DNA of 64,000 nucleotides. Origin: Paraglaciecola sp. L1A13 (GTDB taxonomy: Bacteria; Pseudomonadota; Gammaproteobacteria; Enterobacterales; Alteromonadaceae). Positions 17,439-25,629 of the stretch are shown piece after piece. The stretch spans positions 4,154,001 through 4,218,000 of the forward strand of contig NZ_CP047024.1 in the NCBI RefSeq assembly GCF_009796745.1. The letters are read 5' to 3'. The position numbers were made by a program, and so were the translations under genes. Each line of letters begins with the position of its first letter. The first letter of the stretch is position 1. The notes under the pieces were generated by a model. That model saw nothing but the letters and a program-made list of their open reading frames with translations, was not told the DNA's origin and did not search any database.

Positions 17439-17663
17439 TACCTTAGCCTCCTATTTAATATGAATGTCTATTCAATAATGTACAGTTAAAAAATGCAAGC
17501 GCGGATATTGAAGAACAATAATATATAGGCAATTAAAATACCCATTCATTATTTATGCTTTATCGATCAATCAAAGACAATTAAAATCAGTTACTTGGCC
17601 CTTTTTTTTAGGCTAGACTTACGGTGCGCAGGCAGAAGGTCACATAACCAAAGGATACGAAAC

Positions 17664-19148
17664 ATGACAACATCAAGCGATAATGCATTTACCAAATCGG
17701 TAGCTGCATTAGTGGCTAGAATAAACGATGTTACGCAAACAAAGGAATCTCTGTTTGAGCAAGCGGAAATTTATTTTCAAAGTGCGCAAAGTCAGCAACG
17801 AGTTATCCTGCAGCTAACAAAAGTGGTAGAAGAGAAGTGTAAAGACATTGAAACAGCCAAAAATGAAATTCAGAGAAATCATTTACGGGAGCTTCATAAC
17901 GACGCAATAAAGGATTTAAAGGTTGAAACAGCGAAACAGGATCGCCTACGATATGTTCGTTTGAAATGCTTAAATGAAGTCTGTATTGACATTGTAAAGT
18001 TATGCGAAGGTAAGAGCTGGCAAGAAACCCAACAGAAAAGCGCAAAAGTTCTCACCACCTTATTGCTTATATGCCCTACTCAGGGGAAAAATGTTGCGCA
18101 ATCCCACCAACGTTGCAAACCCTTGTATAAAGCAGTGCTTAGCTTACGTTTACTCGATCAAATGTTGGCGAGTAAATACGTAGAAAACGAATATATTGTT
18201 AGTCGGTACCACCTGTCATCACGTTTTTCCACGCCCCCAGCTTCATTCGGGCCGCTTAATTTGTTCCAAAAAGATGTGGCCGTTCCTTTGATTAGTGCAG
18301 CACTATTGCAAGATATTGGTATGCAACATCCTGAAATTCAGCGCCTCCTTAAGGGGGCCGATGGCGCACTAGATCCCTATCGAGTGCTGGATAAAGAAGT
18401 CCGTGTACCCCTTTTGATTATGAATCACGAACAGACGATTGAATATGTCTCTGAGGGCTTAGGTACTGGGCACTTTGACGAAGAAAATGATGATTCAGAC
18501 GACTATAAGCTGCGCAAAGATCGTTTTGATAAAAGTGAAAATAACCGTGCTCGCCTACTACGTAGCATGTTAGATGGTGCCATTAAGCCCAGAGAAGCTC
18601 TTGGCAGTACGATTAAAGCAGCTCAAATTTATACGTCTATCGTGTTATCCACCAAGCCCAATTTCAACTTCGAAGATTTACCTAAAGCCACGAAAGTGGT
18701 TATTCATTCGGCACAAAGAGGCGCATTAACGTTAAATAGCGCCGAGAGTTTGCAAAAAATAATGGGCCATTTCCCGCCAGGCTTCGGAGTAGTATTCTGT
18801 CTTGCGAATGATGCTGACGTCACTCCTAACGAATTTTCCTATGCACTGGTCAATAGCCTGAATCCAACTCACGTAAATGAACCTAATTGCCACGTAGTTA
18901 GTGCATTGGGTGCGAGCTATCCCATTGGTAATCAGTGCACTATTAGTGCCCAACAAAATTTGTACTTTGAACAAGTCCACAATCGATTTTCAACTTTAGC
19001 GCCAGCCACATTGGATGCAATAGCCCAGAAAATCGCTACCGAACTCGATCAACCTAAAAATAGAGAAGCGATTCCGCGTACTTGGTCTCCTCATAGTTAC
19101 TTTCATTTTAAAAAGCAGCAAAATTTATGGATAAATTCCAAGGGTTAA
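17664..19148 (+). CDS. Degenerate HD-GYP-like cytoplasmic protein
   Basis: A 494-residue protein I cannot name. Residues about 20-110 are mainly helical with coiled-coil character (RVILQLTKVVEEKCKDIETAKNEI). From about 190 on the layout recalls the HD-GYP class of cyclic di-GMP phosphodiesterases: AALLQDIGM (HDIG-like, first His replaced by Gln, about residues 216-219), a later MNHEQTIEYV, a helix GSTIKAAQIYTSIVLSTKP where HD-GYP proteins have the D.Y..L helix, and GHFPPGFGVVFCLAN near where they have YP.G..V.L. The metal ligands and the GYP loop are not preserved, so enzymatic activity is doubtful. The frame opens at 17595, but ATG at 17664 has AAAGGA before it. Monocistronic. Confidence 0.6.
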   Translation: MTTSSDNAFTKSVAALVARINDVTQTKESLFEQAEIYFQSAQSQQRVILQLTKVVEEKCKDIETAKNEIQRNHLRELHNDAIKDLKVETAKQDRLRYVRLKCLNEVCIDIVKLCEGKSWQETQQKSAKVLTTLLLICPTQGKNVAQSHQRCKPLYKAVLSLRLLDQMLASKYVENEYIVSRYHLSSRFSTPPASFGPLNLFQKDVAVPLISAALLQDIGMQHPEIQRLLKGADGALDPYRVLDKEVRVPLLIMNHEQTIEYVSEGLGTGHFDEENDDSDDYKLRKDRFDKSENNRARLLRSMLDGAIKPREALGSTIKAAQIYTSIVLSTKPNFNFEDLPKATKVVIHSAQRGALTLNSAESLQKIMGHFPPGFGVVFCLANDADVTPNEFSYALVNSLNPTHVNEPNCHVVSALGASYPIGNQCTISAQQNLYFEQVHNRFSTLAPATLDAIAQKIATELDQPKNREAIPRTWSPHSYFHFKKQQNLWINSKG

Positions 19149-19495
19149 AATAGCACCAGCCTTTGATATAGCTAAAAAAAATATTTTATAGTCCACAGAT
19201 CTAACCTTAGCGGTTGTTTGTTCTGTATCTGACCCCATTTCCGCAATTGATTTTTCGCTGTCCAAAGTTAATTCAACCATTAGCTAATTAAGTGAGATTT
19301 TCTTGTTAGTTAATCGGTCTGTGCTTTATTGACGTACAACACTGACCCAGACAATTAGTCATGACTGAACTTATCGATCCAAAGACTGCATGCATGCCTT
19401 CAACTCAAAGGATCATGCGCTCATATCAGCCATACTGCACATAAACCATACTAAATTAAGCGTGTGTTGCTCACGCCAAACGAGGATTTAATTTA
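19149..19495. other. Intergenic stretch upstream of the RND operon
   Basis: 347 bases without a gene. A possible promoter is TTGACG (19329-19334), 17-base gap, CAATTA, which has a poor -10. No regulator gene, operator palindrome or RNA was recognised. The GCATGCATGC run near 19390 is short and unexplained. Confidence 0.4.
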
Positions 19496-20611
19496 ATGCG
19501 CTTACTCAAGCCCTATTTACTGACAATGATACTGTTAACACTAGTTTCCGCCTGCTCCAAGCAACCAGAGCAAAAGGCGTCTGCACCTCAATCGTTGCCA
19601 GTTGAAGTGGCGGCTCCGATTTCCGCTGTTATTACCCAGTGGGACGAATACACAGGTCGTTTTGACGCCACACAACAAGTGGACATCCGTGCCCGCGTGA
19701 GTGGTTACTTAGATAAAGTTAACTTCAAAGATGGTCAGACCGTTAAAAAAGGCGATGTATTATTTATTATCGATCAACGCCCCTTTAAAATCGCCTTACA
19801 GGGTGCGGCATCTCGTTTTGCATTAGCGAAAAAGGAATTGGATCGCGGTAATGATTTACGTAAGAAGAACTCGCTTTCTCAAGAAGAAGTCGATCGTCGC
19901 CAAAACGAATACGATATGGCGCAAGCTAATTTAGACAATGCTAAACTTGATTTAGAATTTACCGAAGTAAAGTCGCCTATCGATGGCGTGGTATCACGAG
20001 ACTTAATCAACGAAGGTAATCTAATTAATGGCACAGCAACCAGTGCCACCTTATTGACTAATGTGGTATCAATTGACCCCATTCATTTCTATTTCGATGC
20101 CGGTGAACGTGACTTACTGCGTTACATTCGGTTAAGTCAGTCAAATAAGCGCGAAAGTTCTCGAAATGCAGCAAATCCAGTAAAAATCCGCTTACAAGAC
20201 GAAAAAGACTATAGCCATATCGGCGTCATGGACTTTGTCGATAATCAAATTGATCAAAACACCGGCACCATAGTTGGTCGAGCTATTTTAGATAATCCTG
20301 GCGGATTTATTGTGCCTGGTTTATTTGGTCGTATTCGTTTGCTATCAGAACAAAATGTTGAAAAAATTCTGATCCCAGACGCCATCATCGGTACAGATCA
20401 ATCACGTAAATTTGTCTTCGTCGTGAATGACGAGGGTAAAATCGATCGCAAGTTCGTTACCTTAGGTAAGCTTCACACCAAAGACCTACGTGTAATCGAA
20501 TCTGGCTTAAGTAAAGACGATCGCATGATCTTGAATAACTTGATGCGAGCTCGTCCGGGTACGCCAGTAGAAGCCAAAGAAGTTGACCTTTCTAGCCAAT
20601 ACACGCTGTAA
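19496..20611 (+). CDS. RND efflux periplasmic adaptor (membrane fusion lipoprotein)
   Basis: Adaptor of a tripartite multidrug pump of the AcrA/MexA/OqxA type. 371 residues with lipoprotein signal MRLLKPYLLTMILLTLVSAC. Then come the first barrel/lipoyl half (VDIRARVSGYLDKVNFKDGQTVKKGDVLFIIDQRPF), a short helical hairpin (KKELDRGNDLRKKNSLSQEEVDRRQNEYD), the second lipoyl half (VKSPIDGVVSRDLINEGNLI) and the beta-barrel. It is followed after 11 bases by the RND transporter gene. No outer-membrane channel gene and no adjacent regulator are seen. Confidence 0.93.
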   Translation: MRLLKPYLLTMILLTLVSACSKQPEQKASAPQSLPVEVAAPISAVITQWDEYTGRFDATQQVDIRARVSGYLDKVNFKDGQTVKKGDVLFIIDQRPFKIALQGAASRFALAKKELDRGNDLRKKNSLSQEEVDRRQNEYDMAQANLDNAKLDLEFTEVKSPIDGVVSRDLINEGNLINGTATSATLLTNVVSIDPIHFYFDAGERDLLRYIRLSQSNKRESSRNAANPVKIRLQDEKDYSHIGVMDFVDNQIDQNTGTIVGRAILDNPGGFIVPGLFGRIRLLSEQNVEKILIPDAIIGTDQSRKFVFVVNDEGKIDRKFVTLGKLHTKDLRVIESGLSKDDRMILNNLMRARPGTPVEAKEVDLSSQYTL

Positions 20612-20622
20612 GGGGAGACAAC

Positions 20623-22677
20623 ATGAATATATCTCATTTCTTTATCGATCGACCGAAGTTCGCTTCGGTATTAGCTATTATCGTTCTAATCATAGGCAGC
20701 TTGGCTTATTTTAGTTTACCCATTGAGCAGTATCCGCAAATTGCGCCCCCCACGATACAAGTGGCTGCATCTTATCCTGGTGCGAGTGCAGAAGTCGCCG
20801 CTAAAACCGTTGCCACCCCGTTAGAACAGCAGATTAACGGCGTGGAAAACATGTTATACATGTCATCCCAATCAACTGCCGACGGCCGCGTTACGATTAC
20901 CGTAACGTTTAAGCTTGGTACTGACTTGGATAATGCACAAGTACAGGTTCAAAACCGTGTGGCGATTGCTGAGCCAAGATTACCTGAAACGGTTCGTCGC
21001 TTAGGCATAACGACCAAGAAGAACTCTCCGGACTTAATGCTAGTCGTTAATATGTACTCACCAAACGGTACCTATGACCAGACTTATATTGCCAACTACG
21101 CTTCATTGCAAATACGTGATCAACTATCTCGTATTGACGGTGTAGGCGATATCTTACTGTTTGGAGCCAGTCAGTATTCCATGCGTGTTTGGCTTGACCC
21201 AGATGTCATTGCGTCGTTAGACCTAACCGCAGCTGAAGTTATAACCGCATTACGAGGGCAAAATATTCAGGTGGCCAGTGGGACCTTGAACCAAGCACCT
21301 GTAGACGCGGGTCAAACAGCGTTTGAGCTAAATGTGCAAACTCGCGGTCAATTGATTGAGCCGGAAGAGTTTGAGAATGTCATCATCAAAAACCAAGATG
21401 GCAAGATTGTAAGATTACGCGATGTAGGCCGTGTTGAACTGGGTGCAGAAAGTTACACAACACGTGGTTACTTAGGTGATAAAAAAGCAGTGGCCATGCC
21501 TGTATTTCAACGCCCAGGCTCTAATGCAATTGAAACAGCTGACGCCATTAAAGCGGCCATGGTAGAGGTTGGAAAAAACTTTCCACCCGACTTAACCTAT
21601 AAAATAGCCTATAACCCTACCAACTTTATCAGTGAATCTATTACGGCGGTTGAGCACACTATTTACGAAGCTATCGCCCTGGTGGTGTTAGTTATTATGG
21701 TATTTTTACAGAACTGGCGGGCAGCGCTAATTCCCATTATCGCCATTCCTATTTCATTAATTGGCTCGTTTGCTATTTTAAGTGCATTAGGTTTCTCGCT
21801 AAATAACCTGACCTTGTTCGGTTTAGTTTTGGCCATCGGTATTGTGGTAGATGATGCCATCGTTGTAGTAGAAAATATGGAACGCCTTATGGCACAAGGC
21901 ATGCGACCGCTCAAAGCTGCTCGTCAAACTATGACTGAAGTCGGCGGTGCGGTGTTAGCAATCGGGCTGGTATTAGTTGCTGTATTTTTACCTACTGCTT
22001 TTGTTGATGGTATCTCAGGCCAATTTTATAGCCAATTTGGTATCACCATCGCCGTTGCGACCATTATCTCAGTGTCAGTTTCATTAATACTGAGCCCAGC
22101 GATTGCAGCGGTATTATTTAAGCCCCATAAAGATGAGTCAGAAAAAAGCGGCTTATTTCACCATCTTTCTGGGAAATTCAACCGAGGAATGGACAGAACA
22201 TCAGACAAGTACGCTAAATTGGTAAATAAGCTTGTCCGTCGTGGTGGATTGATGTCTCTGATATATATCGTTTTAATGGGCTTTACGGTTTACATGTTTA
22301 GCATCGTTCCAAAGGGCTTTATACCAGCCCAAGATCAAGGATACTTGATCGTCGGTGTACAATTACCCTCTGGCGCATCATTGTCACGTACCGATGCCGT
22401 CGTTCAAGACGCTGTTGAAAAACTGCTCAGTATTGACGGAGTTGAAAACGCTGTTGCATTTGCCGGTTTCTCAGGTGCTACCTTCACAAATGCCACCAAT
22501 GCCGCAGCGATATTCACCATTATGAAATCCTTCGATGAGCGTGCTGAGCTTGGTATTACCTTCAATGATGTATTGAGTCAAGCTCGGGCGAAGATGGGGG
22601 CTATAGGTGATGCCAATGTTGTCGTTATTCCCCCCCCCCCGTTCGAGGAATTGGTAACGGTGGTGGTTTTAAAATGA
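20623..22677 (+). CDS. RND multidrug transporter (HAE1 family), 5' part, ended by a frameshift
   Basis: First 684 codons of an AcrB/OqxB-type inner-membrane proton/drug antiporter. It holds TM1, the first periplasmic porter domain, TM2-TM7 including the proton-relay aspartates in GIVVDDAIVVVEN, and the start of the second periplasmic loop. At a run of 11 C (22630-22640) the frame changes: codons after VVVIPPPP read FEELVTVVVLK and stop, whereas the other frame continues VRGIGNGGGFKMMLEDR, exactly what RND proteins have after PPPP. With one more C the whole gene would encode about 1055 residues, the normal length. ATG is preceded by AAGGGGAG. As written the product would lack half of the porter and membrane domains. 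A sequencing error, a phase-variable tract and a real mutation are all possible. Confidence 0.9.
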   Translation: MNISHFFIDRPKFASVLAIIVLIIGSLAYFSLPIEQYPQIAPPTIQVAASYPGASAEVAAKTVATPLEQQINGVENMLYMSSQSTADGRVTITVTFKLGTDLDNAQVQVQNRVAIAEPRLPETVRRLGITTKKNSPDLMLVVNMYSPNGTYDQTYIANYASLQIRDQLSRIDGVGDILLFGASQYSMRVWLDPDVIASLDLTAAEVITALRGQNIQVASGTLNQAPVDAGQTAFELNVQTRGQLIEPEEFENVIIKNQDGKIVRLRDVGRVELGAESYTTRGYLGDKKAVAMPVFQRPGSNAIETADAIKAAMVEVGKNFPPDLTYKIAYNPTNFISESITAVEHTIYEAIALVVLVIMVFLQNWRAALIPIIAIPISLIGSFAILSALGFSLNNLTLFGLVLAIGIVVDDAIVVVENMERLMAQGMRPLKAARQTMTEVGGAVLAIGLVLVAVFLPTAFVDGISGQFYSQFGITIAVATIISVSVSLILSPAIAAVLFKPHKDESEKSGLFHHLSGKFNRGMDRTSDKYAKLVNKLVRRGGLMSLIYIVLMGFTVYMFSIVPKGFIPAQDQGYLIVGVQLPSGASLSRTDAVVQDAVEKLLSIDGVENAVAFAGFSGATFTNATNAAAIFTIMKSFDERAELGITFNDVLSQARAKMGAIGDANVVVIPPPPFEELVTVVVLK
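22630..22640 (+). repeat. Homopolymeric C(11) tract inside the RND transporter gene
   Basis: Eleven consecutive C encode the conserved PPPP of the RND second porter domain. The tract is one base short of (or two too long for) the continuous frame. Long G/C homopolymers are classic slippage sites. Confidence 0.95.
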
Positions 22678-23789
22678 TGCTAGAAGACAGAAGCGGTCGT
22701 GGATTACCGGCTCTAGAGCAAGCTATGTGGCAGCTCGCAGGTGCAGCGAATAAAGAACCTGCAACCACAGCTGTGTTTAGCTTCTTCGAAACCAGCACTC
22801 CGCAATTATATGCCGACATTGACAGAGAGCGTGTAGAGCGCTTGGGTGTTTCAGTGTCTGACGTGTTCAGCGCTTTGGAGATTTACTTAGGCAGCGCATT
22901 CGTCAATGACTTCAGTTATCTAGGAAGAACATTTCGGGTGACAGCCCAAGCCGACGCGCCCTATCGTATGGAGCCTGATGATATTGGTCGTATACGAGTG
23001 CGTAATTCATCGGGTGAAATGGTGCCATTAAGTTCAGTGGCTACATTCGAGTACCGCTCAGGTCCGTCGCGCGTGCCTAGATACAATTTGTATCCAGCGG
23101 CCGATTTAATTGGCAGCACAGCGCCGGGCTATAGCTCTGGAGAAGCCATCGCGACCATGGAGCGCTTAGCAGCCGAAATCTTGCCTGATGGTATCACTTA
23201 CGAATGGACAGAGCTTGCATACCAAGAACAGCAATCAGGCAACACAGGGTTATTAGCGTTTGGTTTTGCCGTTGTGTTTGTATTCTTATTGCTCGTAGCT
23301 TTGTACGAAAGTTGGACCTTACCTTTGTCGGTTATTCTGATTGTGCCAATGTGTTTGCTAAGTGCCATCACTGGGGTGCACCTCATGGGCTTAGATAACA
23401 ACATTTTGACCCAAGTAGGTTTAATTGTACTGGTAGGCTTAGCCAGTAAAAACGCTATTCTTATTGTAGAATTCGCTCGTCATCGTGAGCACGAAGGAGC
23501 AGGTTTATATGAAGCAGCAAGCGATGCCGCCAAACTGCGTTTGCGCCCTATTCTGATGACCTCATTTGCCTTTATTCTTGGGGTGTTGCCTCTTGCTGCT
23601 GCAACAGGTGCTGGGGCAGAAATGCGCCAAGCATTGGGCGTAGCGGTATTTAGTGGCATGCTGGGCGTAACCTTTTTCGGTTTAGTCTTTACGCCGGTGT
23701 TCTATGTACTAATGCGTAAACTCTCAATGTTAGTAAAACGTCAAAAACTCGATGACATGGGACGTGTACCGGTTGTTGAACGAGAATAA
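22674..23789 (+). CDS. RND multidrug transporter (HAE1 family), 3' part, out of frame with the 5' part
   Basis: Continuation of the pump gene: the rest of the second periplasmic domain (LYADIDRERVERLGVSVSDVF, GRIRVRNSSGEMVPLSSVATFEYRSGPSRVPRYNLYPAADLIGSTAPGYSSG) and TM8-TM12 (VVFVFLLLVALYESW, TQVGLIVLVGLASKNAILIVEFA, LRPILMTSFAFILGVLPLA). An ATG at 22674 could allow internal initiation by overlap with the upstream stop, but a lone C-terminal half is not expected to function. It should be annotated together with 20623-22677 as one gene interrupted by a one-base frameshift. It ends in a terminator hairpin 14 bases downstream. Confidence 0.9.
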   Translation: MMLEDRSGRGLPALEQAMWQLAGAANKEPATTAVFSFFETSTPQLYADIDRERVERLGVSVSDVFSALEIYLGSAFVNDFSYLGRTFRVTAQADAPYRMEPDDIGRIRVRNSSGEMVPLSSVATFEYRSGPSRVPRYNLYPAADLIGSTAPGYSSGEAIATMERLAAEILPDGITYEWTELAYQEQQSGNTGLLAFGFAVVFVFLLLVALYESWTLPLSVILIVPMCLLSAITGVHLMGLDNNILTQVGLIVLVGLASKNAILIVEFARHREHEGAGLYEAASDAAKLRLRPILMTSFAFILGVLPLAAATGAGAEMRQALGVAVFSGMLGVTFFGLVFTPVFYVLMRKLSMLVKRQKLDDMGRVPVVERE

Positions 23790-23802
23790 TTAGCAACATA
23801 AG

Positions 23803-23827
23803 AAAAGGCCCTACAGGGCCTTTTTTT
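23803..23827 (+). terminator. Terminator of the RND operon
   Basis: AAGGCCCT-A-C-AGGGCCTT hairpin followed by seven T; the A run on the left lets it also serve the converging hydrolase gene. Confidence 0.9.
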
Positions 23828-23837
23828 ATGGGTTATT

Positions 23838-24920
23838 TTACCACCATACCGTTTGAATCGGCTTATGTTCAAGTTTGAATACTTGCCCAAAAACGGGCGT
23901 ACTTAGAGAAACGTTATATTTTAGTGCCGCCTCACTGACTCTAACTAATGGCTCGTACCATGGGTGGAAGGCTAAATCAAAAGTACCATTATGAATTGGC
24001 ACCATCGTATCGCCTGCTAAATCGATATGAGCTTGCACTGATTCTTCAGGTGTCATATGAATATCAGCCCAGTCTTTGTCGTAAGCACCTGTTTCAATGA
24101 AAGTTAAGTCAAATGGTCCATACTTATCACCGATGCTTTTAAAACCAGCAAAGTATCCAGAATCACCGCTAAAATAAAAACTACGCCCAGGCGTTTTAAC
24201 AACCCATGATCCCCAGAGCGTTTTATTACCGTCACCAATACCGCGGCCTGAAAAATGTTGGCTTGGCGTAAATGCCACCAATGCGTGCTCAGTTTGTTGT
24301 TCTTGCCACCAATCAAACTGTTTTATTTTTTCTTCATTTACCCCCCATTTTTGCAAATCACCCTCTACTCCTAACGGGACTAAAAACGCTCGCGTTTTAG
24401 TGTTTAACGCCTTAATTGCAGCTTGATCCAAATGGTCATAATGATTGTGCGATATCAATACTTTATCAATAGGTGGTAAATCATCAATGCTGATAGGTGT
24501 CGGCTGAAAGCGCTTAGGTCCGATAAAAGAAAACGGAGAAGCTCGCATTGAAAAAACCGGGTCAATCAACCAATATTCGCCATGCATTTTAATCAATAAT
24601 GTTGAATGCCCCAATTTAACGATATGAACATTGTCATCACTTAATGCATCTAGCTGCTGGCGCGTTACCTGAAGCATGGGGACTTGCTCAGTTGGTGTCG
24701 AATCTATTTTTTTCTCAGTAAAGTAGCGCTTAAAAATACCAAGGGTTTTCCCCAAGCTTGGTGCCTCGCTCTGCACACTGTTGTGAAACTTACCATTACT
24801 ATGACGGATGCTACTTACCACGCTCTCGTTAGTGGTGGCGGTTAATTCATTGTTCAACAGATACGCTCCTATTATCCCACTCACACAAGTGAGCAATATT
24901 CCGAGACTGAATGTTTTCAT
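23838..24920 (-). CDS. Exported/anchored metallo-beta-lactamase-fold hydrolase (UlaG/NAPE-PLD-like)
   Basis: A 360-residue protein with an N-terminal hydrophobic segment (MKTFSLGILLTCVSGIIGAYLL) that should export or anchor it. The rest is a metallo-beta-lactamase fold of the N-acylphosphatidylethanolamine phospholipase D/UlaG group: LGHSTLLIKMHGEYWLIDPVFS, the metal motif HNHYDHLD, FTPSQHFSGRGIGD, WGSWVV, FYFSGDSGYF with the bridging Asp, and late MVPIHNGTFDLAFHPW. A lipid or phosphodiester substrate is inferred from the family only. It is divergent from a TetR-family gene, with a perfect palindromic operator between them. Confidence 0.87.
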   Translation of the reverse strand: MKTFSLGILLTCVSGIIGAYLLNNELTATTNESVVSSIRHSNGKFHNSVQSEAPSLGKTLGIFKRYFTEKKIDSTPTEQVPMLQVTRQQLDALSDDNVHIVKLGHSTLLIKMHGEYWLIDPVFSMRASPFSFIGPKRFQPTPISIDDLPPIDKVLISHNHYDHLDQAAIKALNTKTRAFLVPLGVEGDLQKWGVNEEKIKQFDWWQEQQTEHALVAFTPSQHFSGRGIGDGNKTLWGSWVVKTPGRSFYFSGDSGYFAGFKSIGDKYGPFDLTFIETGAYDKDWADIHMTPEESVQAHIDLAGDTMVPIHNGTFDLAFHPWYEPLVRVSEAALKYNVSLSTPVFGQVFKLEHKPIQTVWW

Positions 24921-24965
24921 TCATCACTCTAAAAAGTAAACTAATGAGTGTAACTTATCATAACT

Positions 24966-25001
24966 CCATAAAAAGTAAACTATTAGGTTTACTTTTTATG
25001 G
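24966..25001. promoter_or_regulatory. Perfect 15-bp inverted repeat, probable TetR operator
   Basis: CCATAAAAAGTAAAC and its exact reverse complement flank the 6-base centre TATTAG. A third copy of the core, AAAAAGTAAACTA, occurs at 24931-24943, ten bases before the hydrolase start codon. Position between divergent hydrolase and tetR genes fits repression of both. Confidence 0.75.
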
Positions 25002-25032
25002 GGTAACATATAGTAACTAATAAGGGATAAAG

Positions 25033-25629
25033 ATGAAGTTATCAGATAAGAAACGTCTAAATATTTTAGATGCTGCCGAGCAATTATTTTTTGAATATGG
25101 GGTAGAACACGCCACTATGGATCAAATAGCAAAAGCAGCACAAGCCTCTAAACGCACGGTATATAATCACTTTTCAACGAAAGAAGAGCTATTTCAAGCA
25201 ATACTTACTCGCATGTTTGCACAGCTTGATGACGCACAAGAGCTACAATTTAACGACAACCAACCTATTAAGAGCCAATTGCGTGAAATTGCGCAACAAG
25301 AAGTCGAGTTACTGACTTCCGAACGCTTCCTGCGTATTGCCAAGATAACGTTTATGCAAATGTTGCAACAACCCTCTTTAGCGAAAAGCATCGCCAATAA
25401 TGAATTCGGTTGTATGCGGTATTTGGGCACATTTTTACAGCAAGCTAACGCTGCACAAAGGCTGCAAATAGAGGACATCGATTTTGCTGCAAAGCAATTT
25501 GTTTACGCCTTAAAAGGATTTATTTTTTATCCTATTCTCTATGGATTTGAAACACATTCATCTTTAAATATCACAGATATTATCGAAAGAAACCTCGCGA
25601 CTTTTTTAGCGCAATATCAATCTAACTGA
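25033..25629 (+). CDS. TetR-family regulator, divergent to the hydrolase gene
   Basis: A 198-residue regulator with a textbook N-terminal HTH: KKRLNILDAAEQLFFEYGVEHATMDQIAKAAQASKRTVYNHFSTKEELFQAIL. The C-terminal domain matches the AcrR_C/TetR_C groups with hydrophobic helices near LRIAKITFMQMLQQPSLAKSI. ATG at 25033 follows AAGGGA. It most likely represses the neighbouring hydrolase and itself through the palindrome at 24966-25001. Its last 8 bases overlap the convergent histidine kinase gene. Confidence 0.9.
   Translation: MKLSDKKRLNILDAAEQLFFEYGVEHATMDQIAKAAQASKRTVYNHFSTKEELFQAILTRMFAQLDDAQELQFNDNQPIKSQLREIAQQEVELLTSERFLRIAKITFMQMLQQPSLAKSIANNEFGCMRYLGTFLQQANAAQRLQIEDIDFAAKQFVYALKGFIFYPILYGFETHSSLNITDIIERNLATFLAQYQSN

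Noticed and set aside
20623..23789. Two separate RND genes in tandem
   Set aside because: The two frames are successive parts of one RND protein, meeting inside a conserved motif at a homopolymer; neither half is a known family by itself.
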